From Schistocephalus solidus (Eukaryota > Platyhelminthes > Cestoda > Diphyllobothriidea > Diphyllobothriidae), in the NCBI GenBank assembly GCA_017591395.1, contig WEDG01005097.1, positions 1-64,000 of the forward strand: DNA of 64,000 bases, read 5' to 3'. This document shows positions 21,771 to 35,300 of the stretch, one piece after another. How positions within the stretch are numbered: position 1 is the first letter of the stretch; each line of letters begins with the position of its first letter. The translations under genes were made by a program, and so were the position numbers. A model generated the notes under the pieces. The model worked only from the letters and a program-made list of their open reading frames with translations, did not search any database and was not told the origin of the DNA.

Positions 21771-24764
21771 TTACACTACCTCACTTAATCATATCTACTT
21801 TTGGATGGAACTTATGAAGTTTAACGCTAGTTAATTTTCCTCAGGTTAGTGCTTAATTTCTAACGCATCAACTCCGTAGTCTTCGGTGTGAAAATCACAT
21901 AAAAAGTACAAGCTATTAAAATTCGATTTTGCATCTTAGATTTATTGAAAGTTATTGATACCACTAGTCTAAGTAAACTGTCGAAAATGTTGATAACAAT
22001 TAAAAGTTCAGCAAAACTTGAAGTTTTTGGTACGCTAACCTAAGGATGATACAACTACACGCTTAGAAGACAATGAGCTAATCTTCGAAGCCTTCGCAAT
22101 GATGGATACAGTTTATTTACTCGTCTTCATTCTCTTTACTCGCGTTTTCTGCAATATTGATCAAGGACAATCAGAAGAAGCTGTAAGGAATTAAAAACTG
22201 TCGGATCGACCACATATTTCAGAATACTCACACTGAACTCACGTTGATTAACGTGCTAGAGTGTGCGTCAAGCGACTGTTTTGTCGACCATTTCGCTTCG
22301 AATATCACCAGTGAAGAGCACACACAGTGGCGCCTAAACCTCCGCTTCCGAATTTGCCGACCTTGGATTAGCTTTTTAATCGGAGAATACGATCATTCTT
22401 ATCTAGCCGGTATCGACTGCTTAATATGTAGAACCATTAATTACCCTCTGTGACAACTGTTTCGCCGTTGTTAATTAACTATCCTGTCTGAAAATTCGAA
22501 TTCCCAGGAGCATTCAAATCGATGGCGGGATGGTTGCTGACATCTCCAAAATAAGTGGACTTTTAGTGCGCCTAACTTCTAAATATAGCATCATCGTGCC
22601 ATGGACTTCGTCTTCAAATAAGTTTATCACGAGGGTGTCGTTTTAAACGTACTTATGGCGTGGGGTTTCGGACATTACTAAGTTTTTATCCACTAGCTGT
22701 CCTCAGAACGGTTTCTAGACGCTGAGGCCCTGGAATCACCTGTTTAATGTGCACTGGGACATCCAGATTTTATGGAGCTCTTACGTTGTGAAGGTTTCAA
22801 ACTAATTGCTAAGCGAATGTTCTACTGTACGTTTCCACAAGTTGCCACCGACAAATAACATGGAAAGAAAGTAAATATGTAGAATGCCTTTCCAAAATAC
22901 CTCATAATCAACCAGATACTCTGAGCTATCCTTGCCCTGGATCGGTAGATATGAAATTTGCCGTAAATAATGAACATTAGTTTTCGTAGTCAACTGGATT
23001 CAGGAGTCCGAAAATAAGACGCAATCACGTGCGACCTGAACACCAAGAAAAATAAGTGTCAACTTTCAACACCTTTAACCAGGTCCCGACTATTAACGCA
23101 CTTTTAGAGTAAGCATTGTCCTTGCGGGATATCTTTAAATCCTCCACAGCACCACAAGCAACGCTGATACCATGCCTAAAATATAGAAAATACTGACCAT
23201 TTGATCATTACCTGTCCGTAGTGTAGACTCACTTGCCGCTTCACAATCAGCAAATAATGCTCCATTTTCAGCATACATTTCAACAGCAATATCCAACCTT
23301 GCGCGCTCTCCAAAGACACCCGTTCCTCACCAACGCTACAAGCCGAATTTATTGAAGTTGAGTATCACTAATTCGGACAGATGGACTGGTATAACTCACT
23401 TGCGTGCCCCGTGCGCTGTACTCCCGCTCTCTCAGTAGGTTTTACTATAATGTCGGAATCCCACGGCCCTAAAAAATGAAATTTTTCCAGCCTTACAACG
23501 TGTTTGGGGAAGAATGATTGTATATTCCGCTACTAGTACATTCTTCCACATGTAGTTTTAGGTGGAAGGATTCTGAAATTCTGTTGGAAATCGCTTTTGG
23601 AATCATTGTGATCTTCATGCTCTTTGGATATTGTGACATCGGAATCTGTTCTTATGTTAAGGGCATACCTTCGATTTAGGTATTTGGGTTTTTATTTAAA
23701 ACAGAATGCCGAAATCTCTGAAGCTTTTATGTGCTCTGTTACGTCTTTCCTCTGGGCCGATTTAACTCTTTTGTTTTCCACAAAAGAACTGTGTCAAACA
23801 GTAGGTGTCCTAACTCATTAAATCTGACTGGTAGCGTTCTTTTAGCGTAGTCCATTCCCATCTAGGCGACGTCATTCTGTTTTTGGAAGAAAAGCGTATG
23901 CTATAGTGGAATTCATACGCAAGTGAAAACTTCCCCCGTTTAATCATTTTAAACTCATGACAGATCAGCTATCTTGGAGCTGTCGCTATTCTTAGAACGG
24001 CAGCTTCGCTTCCTAGTTGTTGCTATGGCGTCTTGTTGGCTAGTTTCCGTGTGAAACGGCTGCATGAGTCATTCTTTCCTTCTGATGTATTTTGGATATC
24101 GCAATTTCTTCGAGCCTGGAGCCTCCCTTTTCGATGCAAAAGGTTTGTAATGTTGTCGCTAGATGTCATCCCTGCTGTGAAATCGAGACCCGACTTTTTC
24201 CTGAGTACCAGGCCAACTTTTAGACTCAAGTCGTTCGAACTACAGCAAATTGACTTCAAAAGTCCGCTTTCATCAGTGACTCGTAATCGTTACTTGATAA
24301 ACATTAATAATGACTGTTGTCATTTGCATTCTTCTATCTAGATCTGACGTGCGGATCTATCATCAATTGTTTTTATTTTATAACTCATAAATATTCGATA
24401 CTCCTTCGTACATCCACGACGATCGAGAATAGTCACATTCAGAAACTCTTCTGTGATAAGGGATTTGTGACTAATTGGAAAACCCCGTACAATTCCTAAG
24501 AGACCAGACAAATCGAATTCTTTTATCAAACTGGAAGACTATTTTACTTTCTCTAATATCCCCTAAATTGCCTATCACACAGAAGGAGTCCGTTCTAATC
24601 GACTCTTTACGCTCACTCAGATAACTTATATATCAACAGTAATGTGGCACCAAACGAAAGGATGTTTTCTACAATTTAAGATTGATTACTCGGACCACTT
24701 TCTCTGTGGTTCACTCCTCCTGGCCGAGTTCTGTTAGAAAAGTACACCCGACACTAAATATGAT

Positions 24765-25225
24765 CTACTTGCTGAGCAGGGTGACATAATCCAGTACAAA
24801 GCCCGATATGCTCATATATGGGTGGCTAACGGTAAAGGAGAGCTGTTTGAGCCGATCCGCCTCACTATGTGTACTGAGACTACCTGGGTAGAGTAGTTAT
24901 TCACACCGATAAGACACGGGCAACCAGCAGTTCCAGTGACAGCGAGCCAAATTACCATGTCATTATAACGCCAACATCCAAAATGAGTGAGGGAATCACT
25001 GCAGTTAACGACTCGAGCGCTGACTAACAAGCGATCGCTACATCAATACTACGCCTCGGCGCTTAAAACCTGTTATTTATCACAGTAGGCATGTGGTAGC
25101 ATGGCAACTGTGTCCTATAAACATTATACACCTTGTATTTCCGTCATTAGTGTCTGCGACTGTGTCTGATAATGGGTTCGAGTGAAAATCCAAAATGCCA
25201 TGCCAATAAACTCCCTGTTCCAGCT
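24765..25225 (+). repeat. Dispersed repeat family R1, copy 1
   Basis: Parts align with 31800-32125: GACAGYGAGCCAA, then an ACRCCMACATCCA phrase, a GTTAACGRCT-like phrase, and finally TGTCTGATAATGGGTTCGAG against TGTCTCTGATGGTGGGTTCG. The copies are in the same orientation and moderately diverged. No coding function is apparent. Confidence 0.6.
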
Positions 25226-25229
25226 ATTG

Positions 25230-28200
25230 TATCTTCTCATTAATTGCTTCCTGGATCTCGCTTATTTGCTTCTATCAGCAAAGCAGAAGCCACATTCGTT
25301 CGACTTCTTGTTACCAGAGGGAAAAAAAGAAGAGGAGACGAAAACGCCTTTTCCCGAAGATCCCCTTTCGTTTTTCCATAGTCAACCACTCGACGCTGAA
25401 CAGGAGAGCAACACCAGGTCAGCTGACAAACGGAATGCTGAAGTACCTGTTGGTACCTTTAGCAATGACAGTGTCCACATGCACAACCGGGAGACAGTGG
25501 TCAAATGGCAGCGCGTTCATCCCTGTTTCCTTTGCATTAGAGACGCCAAAAAATTGTTTAATGCATCAGTATACTGGTCAATTTCCTATTTGTAACCGGG
25601 GATGTTTATTGCTTATTATCTGCGGTTCTTTTTCGCGTTCTAGTTGCTTTACGTCTATTATAAGGTGATTAAAGCCCTTTTCTGTGATAATCGTTCATTC
25701 TGATTCGTCTGTCCGTTTTTTCGTATTGTCTCACTTGCATGCTTATGTCCGTTTGCTTACCAAACACAAGGAACTCACACACCTAACGGGCTCATCGTGT
25801 ATGGGTTGATGTTCAGCCACAACAGTCAGTTTCTGGTTTCCTAAGATCTGCGTCCACCAAGCGAATGACGCAGCTTCCATTACTGTCTCACATTTGTCCT
25901 CAGTCGGCCACAAGAGCCAGCTACATGAGTCGCAGTCATGTACAGTCTTGCCTAGCTTCTCAGTGAGCTACATCATTTTTGAAGTTCGCGAGCACGTCCT
26001 GAGCGTAAAACGGTGCGTCTTTCAGGAATTTTCTTTAGGCTTATCTGAACCAATAGTGAAAATACTTATAATTTCTATCAACTCTGAATGTCTACTAGAT
26101 TGTGATCCCTGGACCCATGGCTTGTACGACAGGTACAGTCATTGCCGTACCTCCGGGCACACGGCGATCACTATCGTTCGCCACAGTCGGACTTTCAGGT
26201 GGTTTGCCTCTTATCGCAAGTTATTTGGGAACGAAGCAAGTTTTGTTTTCGTGCCCTTATTCTTCCTAGATTCGAACTTTTTTCTTTCGAAAACGATCCT
26301 CACGGTGGCGTTATCGGAGCATCAGCGTGCACCATGACTTTCAATTCAATCGATTGTGCGTAAACAAAGGGAGATTATTCTCTTAGTTGCTTTTATTTGC
26401 GCTGGTGGTGCTAGCGCTGCTGAACTGTGGCTTTGGAGTCAACGAGCACTAACTGATTGCTCGCCCTTCCGATTTCAGTCTATTTATCTGGTAGACCGAT
26501 TGATGACGTATCGTCTGATAAATTTCTGCGAGCGCTTTGATGGTTAGCTTTGTTCGTGCATATTCCATTAGAAGCTGTAAACTTGGCGAGCAGGACAACT
26601 GAAACATAATTTCCCAGTCGTGTTTTAGCCGTGACATCTGTAAGAGCCCCATGGAACATTGTTCGATTTTTGTCGTCTTTGACTTGAAGCATCGTTGCGT
26701 TTATAAAACTTGATCATTCATTCAGAATATCCTTTGCTGTCGACAGTATTCATTAATTGGTTTCTAACTCCTTGTTTGCAATCGTTGATACAAAATATTC
26801 TCTTTAATCAGGTACTGAATTCATTTGAGTAAAAACGTTTGGTCGACAAGGTATTAAGAGACAGTGCAGATCAAGCTGACTAGAAGTACAATGCTATGTG
26901 TAGGTGCCCTGCAGCCTGAGTGTCACCTGCAGGGCTGATCACTCCGCGACTGGGTAATCCTTAAGATCAGGGCTACGGCAATCCAATGAAAACCGCTTAC
27001 CAGTATCTCGAATCATGTCCATATTCTATTTACGGCGGCTGATCACGACTTGTTGGACCTAGCAAGCCTAACGAAGTAGGATATCTTGTTGCCTGCTCTT
27101 CTACAGTAAAAAATAAGCAGGAATCACGCCTCCTACCAAAATTTTCACACCAGAATGTTGATCATAGAACGTGCTTAAATAAAGTGCCCACTGACAACGA
27201 GCGACTCTGACTTAACTGGGATTGGAAAATTATATCTATAGTCTCTTACGCCAAGGTATCTTCCTATGACCGAGATTGTAAAATTGTATTAACCAATGAC
27301 TAGGCACATTGAGACCCGGAGTCAAGTCGGATATATGAATTTTTCGGTCAGTAGAGTCAGGTTGCTACGTTCAGGATTAACCGATGAACGAAAAGGCCAA
27401 TTAGCAGGTTAAGTTGTGAAGCTCGCTAGCAGAAGGTCAACTCACTGTTTCACAGAACCATTTTTTAAGAGAGCTGGCATCATGAATATCAGACAAACAA
27501 GAACCGAGGATTACAGAGGTAATCTGGATTATGCGGCTGCACTCAATTACACGAAAGTGCTAACGAAATCAAGAGGGAAGGGCACACGCACACCTCTGGT
27601 GGCTCGATCGGAAAGTTGCATACTGAGGCAAACATATGCATTGTTTTTTTCGGCTCTGTCCCCCACCCAACGCCCAAGTTGTCCTGGTTGCAGAAACTTG
27701 TCGAAACGACTGAGGGTTCTGTATGGCGCATTAATTGAATAGGTATTTTGTCCGACTCTGTCCTACGTGCTACTTAGTCGCAATTACCATGCTCCAATGG
27801 TAATCGCCATATCAACTCCATTAGAAGTGTGTCCCTACAGCCTGGCTCCCATTCTCAGACATCTAGTTATCGTGCCAGTTGGTAGCCCTCAACATCGCCT
27901 GGATAAGTTAGTTGCACTGGAGCATTCTAAATCCTTTCCCACTCTCACACTATTCCAATGTTAAGACTGAAGTAGTGCAACTGAAAGGAAGCTTGAACGC
28001 AGTGTTTTGCTACGCGTCTCGCCTCTGTCTTACACGTGTTACGTGTGGGCTAGTCTGATTCCAAACCACACCAGATTTCGCTTAGGCAGTCCGTCGGTCG
28101 CCGGATTCAAGCTCTACTTTAATTCCGACACGCCAGCATTTACGCTGATCTGGTTGAAAATGCATAATAACACCAGGAAGTTGAATTTAAACACCATCTT

Positions 28201-30055
28201 ATTTGGCCAACGAACAAGTAATTATCAGAGAAAACCTCATCTGGCACATTTTGCAAATATGTATGCTTCTGAGAGTTTCGGCTGAATTAGTAATCATATG
28301 GAGGTAGAAGGGGGAATGGCCCTTTGACCGCTTTTCACAGCGTTTGATCGGGTAATAACTAGTCGAAAAAAATCTATCTTTGGCCATTCTCTGCCACCTT
28401 AGATACCAGTGAAATGTTAAAATACTTTCGAGAACAAGGTGTGTGTTCCCTCAGATGGACAGTTCACCCTACAAGCAATAGTCTAGTTAAATAGAAAAAT
28501 TTCACTGATCTTGCACTCACCGCGTAACGCGCAACCTTTCGATGTTTACCATCGATGGCCCGCAGTACCTTCCGATATTATACGAAAAATCACACTAGAC
28601 AACGCCATTACGTACTAGAGACCAGCGATAATCATCATCGTATAAGATTTCGAGACAAGATCGTAATTTAAATCTGCTGCCCACGAAGACATTCGAGCTC
28701 AGTACTGTATATATTCGTATATGATTATTAACACGTGTCCCTCATTTCTTCTGCTTTCCACAAAATACCATTTTCTCGGTAATTACCTCCTTAGCTAATT
28801 TCCGAAATTATTAGACTGGTGCATAGCTCTGTGTAAAGTTATAAGATTGGATGGAATTTCTGGCTTCTTTTAAAAAATGGTGAAAAATATGATCGTCGGT
28901 AAGCGCCATATTTTTCTTGCATTAATACCCTAAGCTGTTCAGTGACGTATCTTGATATTCGGGTGTATGTGATGAAACTATTATTTGCTACTGTAGTGCT
29001 GAAAGGCAAATCCAAAATGACTGCAACTCTGTATAAACTGCTTTTTGCTAGTGGCGTCATCGCTCATTTAAAAATAAAAAGTATATTATCTGGGGCGATG
29101 GTAAATTTTGGAGATCGCCAAGAATACCAGTTAATGCTTGATAAGGTTTTAATACCACTGTCTTGTAAGTGTAATTTTCCTGCCTGATTACTGTAATCCT
29201 ACTTCACGATTAGACAAGTGATTAGCAATTTAACGTGTGGTCGGCGTCCAAAGGTAAACTAAGGCTGGTTAGAGGCTTTCCCTGATAGTTATGTTCACCT
29301 GATGACCTACATCCACCGAACCTCAACCCCAGCGTCAATTATACTGTCCGCAGGGGATAGTGGAACTACAGAAAAGAAGGAGATAATTAGCAAACCTCCT
29401 CACGCCCGTTCGATCGCCCTCCACAAACAGATCGATATTTCTTACGTTCGAATGCCACACGTCTGGGAACGCTTGCGTTTGAAAAAGGTTTTTTTCCCAG
29501 AACGCAACACCGGGGGATATGCAAATAATATTAATGCTCTCATTTTCTGTCGGAGTTAACTCTCGGCAACTCGAGCAGCTGCGATACTTCTTGTGAGTCA
29601 CTCTCCTTTCTTACTTATCAATTTACGGTCAACCTGTCAATTTCAAATTTTATTGAAGTAGCACTTTTAAGTAAACTACTTAAACAAAATTTCCAACTCC
29701 GCATCTGCTTGGTGCATAATTTTTTACCATGATTTAGTGCCAAGAGTCTGCATCGATTTGAGCACCACTATACCTCTACCCTGCATACTTTAGTGACCAA
29801 AATGTATCCCTGTATCAGGTTTCATGACTTCTTTGCAACTCGGGGGCAGCTTTAGCTTGGGGAACTTGTAGTTGTCTTGAGGATAGATTTGGCCTCATGA
29901 AAAATTTGAGGTACTAAGGTTAGCCAAAGCTGCAGGCGTGATCCACAGTTGCTCTTTCTCGAGTTTATGCTTTGTGGATTCAAATCCTAATCTAAATAAG
30001 GTAGTCTTTTGCGCATAAATTGCTTGCTAATAATTTCCAAACGGTTCCCCTGATT
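25230..30055. other. No recognisable gene
   Basis: AT-rich sequence with scattered open frames up to about 147 codons (for example 25894-26337 on the plus strand). None has a recognisable domain or matching splice pattern. A small inverted repeat CCCTGCAG...CTGCAGGG lies near 26906-26935. The missing first coding exon of RNASEH1 could lie in here, but I did not find it. Confidence 0.45.
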
Positions 30056-30061
30056 AGTTAC

Positions 30062-30240
30062 CAAATAATTTCTCTTGTAGGGAATGAATAGTGGCGAGTT
30101 TTTGGAAGGTGCCATCGACCAGACTAACCATTTGTGCTTTTGAATCAAAATTATGACCTCGCACAAATACCTTTGGATTACGTCCAGTCGCTACTGCGAC
30201 ATGTGAAGTCCCGCCAGCACTACCAACCCCTCCCCCCTCT
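30062..30240 (-). pseudogene. RNase H1 hybrid-binding-domain-like exon or relic (antisense)
   Basis: The minus strand encodes HVAVATGRNPKVFVRG followed by DSKAQMVSLVDGTFQKLATI and HSLQEKLFG. This follows the pattern of the RNase H1 N-terminal (HBD, viroplasmin-like) domain: YAVA-x-GR-x-PG-[IV]-[YF], then Q-[VI], G-A-x-[FY]-K-K-F-x-T and a final hydrophobic helix. The block is bounded by an acceptor-like CTGACAG and a donor-like TTG/GTAACT, so it could be a real exon of an unknown minus-strand gene. The conserved tryptophan is missing, which favours a relic. It is not the sense RNASEH1 exon, because it covers the whole domain on the opposite strand. Confidence 0.45.
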
Positions 30241-30389
30241 GTCAGCCTGATGAACACTAGCTGCTTCATTGCAATCACCTCAGTAGCTCCCAACCTATAC
30301 TATCTACTCTGCACTTGCACATCACGTATAGGCCTTGTCGACCACTGTTGCATCTGTTGCACAGAGCCTGAAGAACCAGTGTCGGAAGT

Positions 30390-31110
30390 AACAAAATGCA
30401 CCCATTGGTCTCATCTAAACCGGCTGCGCAACCGACTCACACTCAGTCACCGCATGAGACTACCCGTCCATGCAAATCTGCTGTACAAAACCGCTGGTCT
30501 AACAACATATCCTCACCATGCACGAACTCCTCCCCATCATCCTATACGGGCACGGCATCGGCGCCTCTCGCATTAGCGGGAGGCGCGATCTTTAGCTGCT
30601 CCGTCTGACCTCAATGGTACTCAAACTCATGTGAAATCTGAGCCGCCCATCCCCTTTTATGAAAACTTTATGCTTTGTGTTGGGAGGTTGGATCGCGTGT
30701 TGCATGCGTATACGGGTTTAGCTCTCTCATTACCTTCGCCCACTCAGCATCAGTTTTTCGAACGGCTCGAAAAATTGACTGGTGCACAGGAGAGTGAACA
30801 GCGGGTGGGGTCGACAGCACACAGATCATATTCCTCACTAATAACAATCTGACGCGCGATGCGTTAACGGCCGTGGTTTGGAAAGCTACTAGCTTACGGC
30901 GTGTGTTGATGTTTAACTCAGTCAGCCACTGTACCTCGTCTCACTTCCGGTCACCTTGACTCTGTATTGGCACTGGATGAGGGAAGAGTGCAGTAAATGC
31001 AGCGCAAGTCTTCTATCGCTGTAAAATAATTCACGTGCAATTCATGGTCCCTGTTCCTACCCTGAAGTGGTGCACTCGGCAAACCTCGTCAGAACCGACG
31101 GTAGACATGT
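30390..31110 (+). mobile_element. Zinc-finger LINE 3' end, diverged copy
   Basis: It begins with a zinc-finger-tail-like SHRMRLPVH frame (compare THRMGLLGH) and continues into tail sequence shared with 1-1700 and 57000-57690: TGTTGCATGCGTA, then TTCCTCACTAATAACAATCT, GACGCGC, and finally GCAGCGCAAGTCTTCTATC with TTCACGTGCAA. It is old and truncated. Confidence 0.6.
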
Positions 31111-31635
31111 CACCATCCTCTATAAACCCTATTGTTGGATAGACTACGTTGTGTTTATTGGTTTAACTTTGGCTGGTGAATTGCGACTCCATCAGTCCAC
31201 TATTCACGTGTTCATCTGCTCTGGAGGAACGTAGCCTCCTCAGAATTGAAGATATAACCATGTCGTGTCGATTAGGCCGATAATTTTGGATTGGTATCCT
31301 TACTATTTATGCACGTTAATTCGTTTCCATTTTTCCATCCTGCTTGCTTTTCCCACAGCTGAACTGGCCAGATAACTCTTTCAATAAAGGCTAATATGAT
31401 CTGCGACGCTGTCACTTACGTTAGGGCAAACTAAGGTAGTAGGCCCAAGTAAAATCACTTTCCCCTGCGGTTGTTGAATTAATTATTCGCCTACAGGATT
31501 AATACGTACGGTCCAAGACAGTATCAGATAGTTGTCAGATTGCAAATCCTCCCTTTATCACTGTAGTCAGTCCTCTCCCCCTATATGCGTCTCTTCATTC
31601 CTTAGTCCTTCGTGGGCTCTGGGTGCCGGTTTGAG
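31110..31635. other. No recognisable gene
   Basis: Spacer between the LINE tail and repeat R1. No supported feature. Confidence 0.45.
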
Positions 31636-32125
31636 TGATAGTCTGGACTGTTGTTAACATGGCGTTTATTGATAAGACTGAAATCCTCGCAAAAGGATAT
31701 AAACGCTTAAACAGCGAGCTGCTCGAGTCATGTTTGTTAGCCCCACAGTATATTAACAAGCGCAATGAACTCCCGTTCCCATATTCTGTGTTAAGGCATC
31801 GCCTGAGCAGGGAAATCAGTCACGTGGGTGGGGCGCGGGCGATCAAGATATCCAATGACAGTGAGCCAATTTGCCGGGCCATTATCACGCCCACATCCAA
31901 TGTGGATGATGAAATCACGGTGATTAACGGCTTGGATGCGTATGGCCAAGCTATCATCGCATCAATTACGACCCCCAGCGGTGATCACGAGAACTGCTAA
32001 TTGTAGCACGCGTGTGATCGCGTGGCCACCACGTACTATCAATTCTGCTCACCTTGTGAATATATCACCCTTTTCTGCAACTGTCTCTGATGGTGGGTTC
32101 GAGAGAGAATCCGAAACACTATGTT
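31635..32125 (+). repeat. Dispersed repeat family R1, copy 2
   Basis: It is homologous in parts to 24765-25225, and its end (around TCTCTGATGGTGGGTTCGAG) recurs at 62600-62645. It contains an open frame of 113 codons from 31660, but the same DNA is a repeat, the frame is not conserved in the other copies, and no domain is visible. I therefore do not call it a gene. Confidence 0.6.
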
Positions 32126-32368
32126 ACAGTGATCGCCTCTTTTTCCTCTGAACTACTTTGTGGAACTCGCCTGTTCACTTCAATTAACCGAACTGTTTTT
32201 TCCATTACAAGCTTTGAATTTGAAAGTCACTGTGATGCTTGACGTACCGTAGTTGCCAAACTATCTGCTCGGGAAAAACAGCAGCATGCTTGGTGGGGGT
32301 TATATTACTTAAATTGCGTTCATTATTTTTCAATTTCGTGATTTCATGTCTGAACCCTCTCTTTTTAG

Positions 32369-35300
32369 GTCTGAATGCCAGGAGCAAATTACAGGATTCA
32401 GTGGTGCCATCTACAAAAAGTTCAACACAGAATCTGAGGCCAAATCATTTCTGGGTAATTTGCCCACTATTTCTCAACTTTGTCTAGGTGGCCTTGCCAC
32501 GCCCTCTATTTCCAACAACAGTAACCGTTCCACGAAGCGACCTCTTGAAGATGCTTCTAACTCTATTACGGCCAATGAATCTAGGGCCCTTAAGGTAAGT
32601 TTTTTTTTATTCAGGTCTTCACAACTAGCTTCCAAGAGGTTCTGGTTCAGCTGTTTGCAGCAAGGTTCAGGACGTCTTACCAATCCCATTTATGCACGGT
32701 TGTCCATCCTAGTGTATCTTTTATAACACCCTATGGCCTTCTCTAGATTTAAATGAACCGTCCAAAGTTTTGGTGTACACCGACGGCTCCTGTAAAGCTC
32801 AACACACGGCTGAGGGCAAAATGAAACGCCGAGCCGGCATTGGAGTCTTTTGGGGCCTGGATCATCCCTGGAATTTATCTGCCAGACTGATTGGGAAGCA
32901 GACTAACAACAGGGCTGAATTAGAGGTGAGTGTTCATTAATTGCATCCCCCATCGGGTTTCGAGACAAAAACCCACAGAAACCTTTCTGTGATAGGCAAG
33001 GAAAATCACAAAATCTTATGAACTTTACGAGAGAATCGCTGTAATGCAGAAACTGCCACTGTTCCTCGCAAAAAGTTTTATGGCATCAAAAAAACGACGG
33101 TTCTTGATGATAAGGCATAGCGTAATTTGTTACTTTTATTCCTCTAAAGGAGAAATGAATCATTTTATTGAAAACCGGAAATTTAAACGTCCAGTATGTT
33201 ACTGGTTGCGTAGTTGGGCCCACGTATATAATCATAATGGAGAGAAAGAGAAATAGAGAATTATGAAAAATAATATCAATTACAGAATAATAATGCATAC
33301 TTTATTGTATACCAGACATAGAAATGACCAAATTTCGTACGGTGGCTTAGTCTATTTGAAGACTTAGGATAAAGTGAAATCTCTCCTGCATTGCAAGTTT
33401 ATTTCATGCCTTGTGCCTTATATCATGGTTACTTGTAGATTTTGGCCAAACTATTCTTTTCATATTTATGCTCGTAGGGAGCGTTGATAAAGGCCTCTGG
33501 ATTATTCTAATACTTTTTTATTGTTTGATGAGTAAAATCGTCATCTTACTCACACATGAGTGGTTTTGGTCCGCTTGGCTTATTTCCAGGTACGGTTCTG
33601 CCACTGATAATTCGTCACAGTGTGACGTTTTCAATTTGCAACTCTTTGTCAACGACTCAAACAGCAGTCTTTACATTGCTAATTTCCGTGTCACCTCATA
33701 GTCAACGGAAGAAGAAAATTGCCCCGACATGCTTGTCGCCTGACTTGATAGAGAATTACCGTCTTGTCGGGTGTACTCACTGTTTATATGAAATTAACCT
33801 CGTAATTCCTATTACGATAAACATGGATACTGTGAACCAACAATATCAATGTTTTTATGACAAAAATACGGCCACTTTTCAACTGAATTTTTTAAAGCTG
33901 AATCCGCTCCTCGTTTCTTTAAAAGAAAGAGATTTTTTATATCTGACCTTGCCTGCTTTCTATAGATGCAAAATCTGATTTTCCAGTTTTAGAAGGCACT
34001 TAGTCTAAATGTTTCTCGTAAATATTAATGCCCTATAACAGCAAAACGTGCTGAAGCATGTTACCTTGGCCTGTGATACTCAACCGCATATGATATATTT
34101 TAGGATATAACGAAACATCCATTTTTACTCTAGAACGTTCTGCTTTTCTTTCATCGAGTATGGTTTGAGCTAATTTTCCTTGAGAAACAGCCGATTATGC
34201 TTGAAATAAATCTTGTAAGCCTGTCTGAAATTTATTCGGATTTTGGTCACAGCTTTTTATGCTTTACGCCACCGAATTAATTCATTTTCGGTGCGGAAAA
34301 TATCCGGATGTGCCCCCAAGTAAGATTTTCTAAAGTATTATGTAGCAAGGGTTTAATAGTAATGTAAATCTTTTAAGTAAAGGGTTATGGTTGTTGTTAA
34401 CATAGGCCACAATTTGCTGCAGCCCTCGATGCATTCTAATGATCCGCCCCGAATGGCCAATCAGAATTCCACGCTGTGACTGTCAGCCAATAGACTGCCA
34501 ACTGTATTTACGATCAGTCACGTACGAGTGCTTCCGGATTTTTCGCATTCGATTTATTGACTCCTTTTGTATTTACGAAACTAGAGCGTCTTTAGGCTTT
34601 CTGAGCTGTTTGCACTTTCACTACTGTCTTTGGTGTGACCGAATACGGTTCAACCGGAGGTCTGTTTTCCCCAGGCATGCACCCAGGCACTCAAAAAAGC
34701 CAATCTCCATGGTCTGAAGGACTTAAAAATCGTGACCGACAGCAAGTTCACTATTAGCTGTGCGAGTGCATGGTGTTTCAAATGGCAGAAAAATGGCTGG
34801 AAGCTATCAACTGGCAAACCTGTTGTAGTTCGTGATGCGGTGGAACGCCTCCTCCAAGAACTCTCAGTCCCTGGTTTACGCGTCTCTTGGGTAAGTTTCG
34901 TCAAATCCTCTCCATGCCTACTTGAATTATTGATTTTTTTCATATGCTTACTTGTCCATTACCGCTCTGGCATCTTCTTTCGTTAACCACGTTTTCTGCG
35001 CTCTCTATTGGTCCTTGCGCAAAGAAAGGCTTTATCAACACTGAAGCATAGTTTGCCTATGTAATCGAATCAGGGACATGACGAATAATCTGGTGAGTCT
35101 CATCACCCCGCAGTGCTTCATGGGTCTAGGGCATTGTTATGTGTTTCTGGGTTTACGTCGCTTGCTTCTACATACCCAATGAAAGGCTCGCTGAAGGGGG
35201 AAAAATAAAACGTATTGATAAATAGTACTAACCGTTAAACATTCATTTGTATCTATTTACCACACTTGTGCAGCCATATTGTTGAATTTCACCAGAACCA

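Larger units (their letters stand above)
20530..24760. other. No recognisable gene
   Basis: Apart from the C tract and the hairpin-element relic at 21650-21770, this AT-rich region shows no frame with a known domain and no credible exon chain. Confidence 0.5.

Noticed and set aside
25894..26337. A 147-codon plus-strand open frame
   Set aside because: No domain, biased toward hydrophobic and cysteine codons as chance frames are, and no neighbouring exons or splice signals that extend it.
31635..32000. A 113-codon open frame starting MAFIDKTEILAKGYKRLN
   Set aside because: The same DNA belongs to dispersed repeat R1, the frame is not kept in the other copies, and there is no domain or splice link in phase to RNASEH1.
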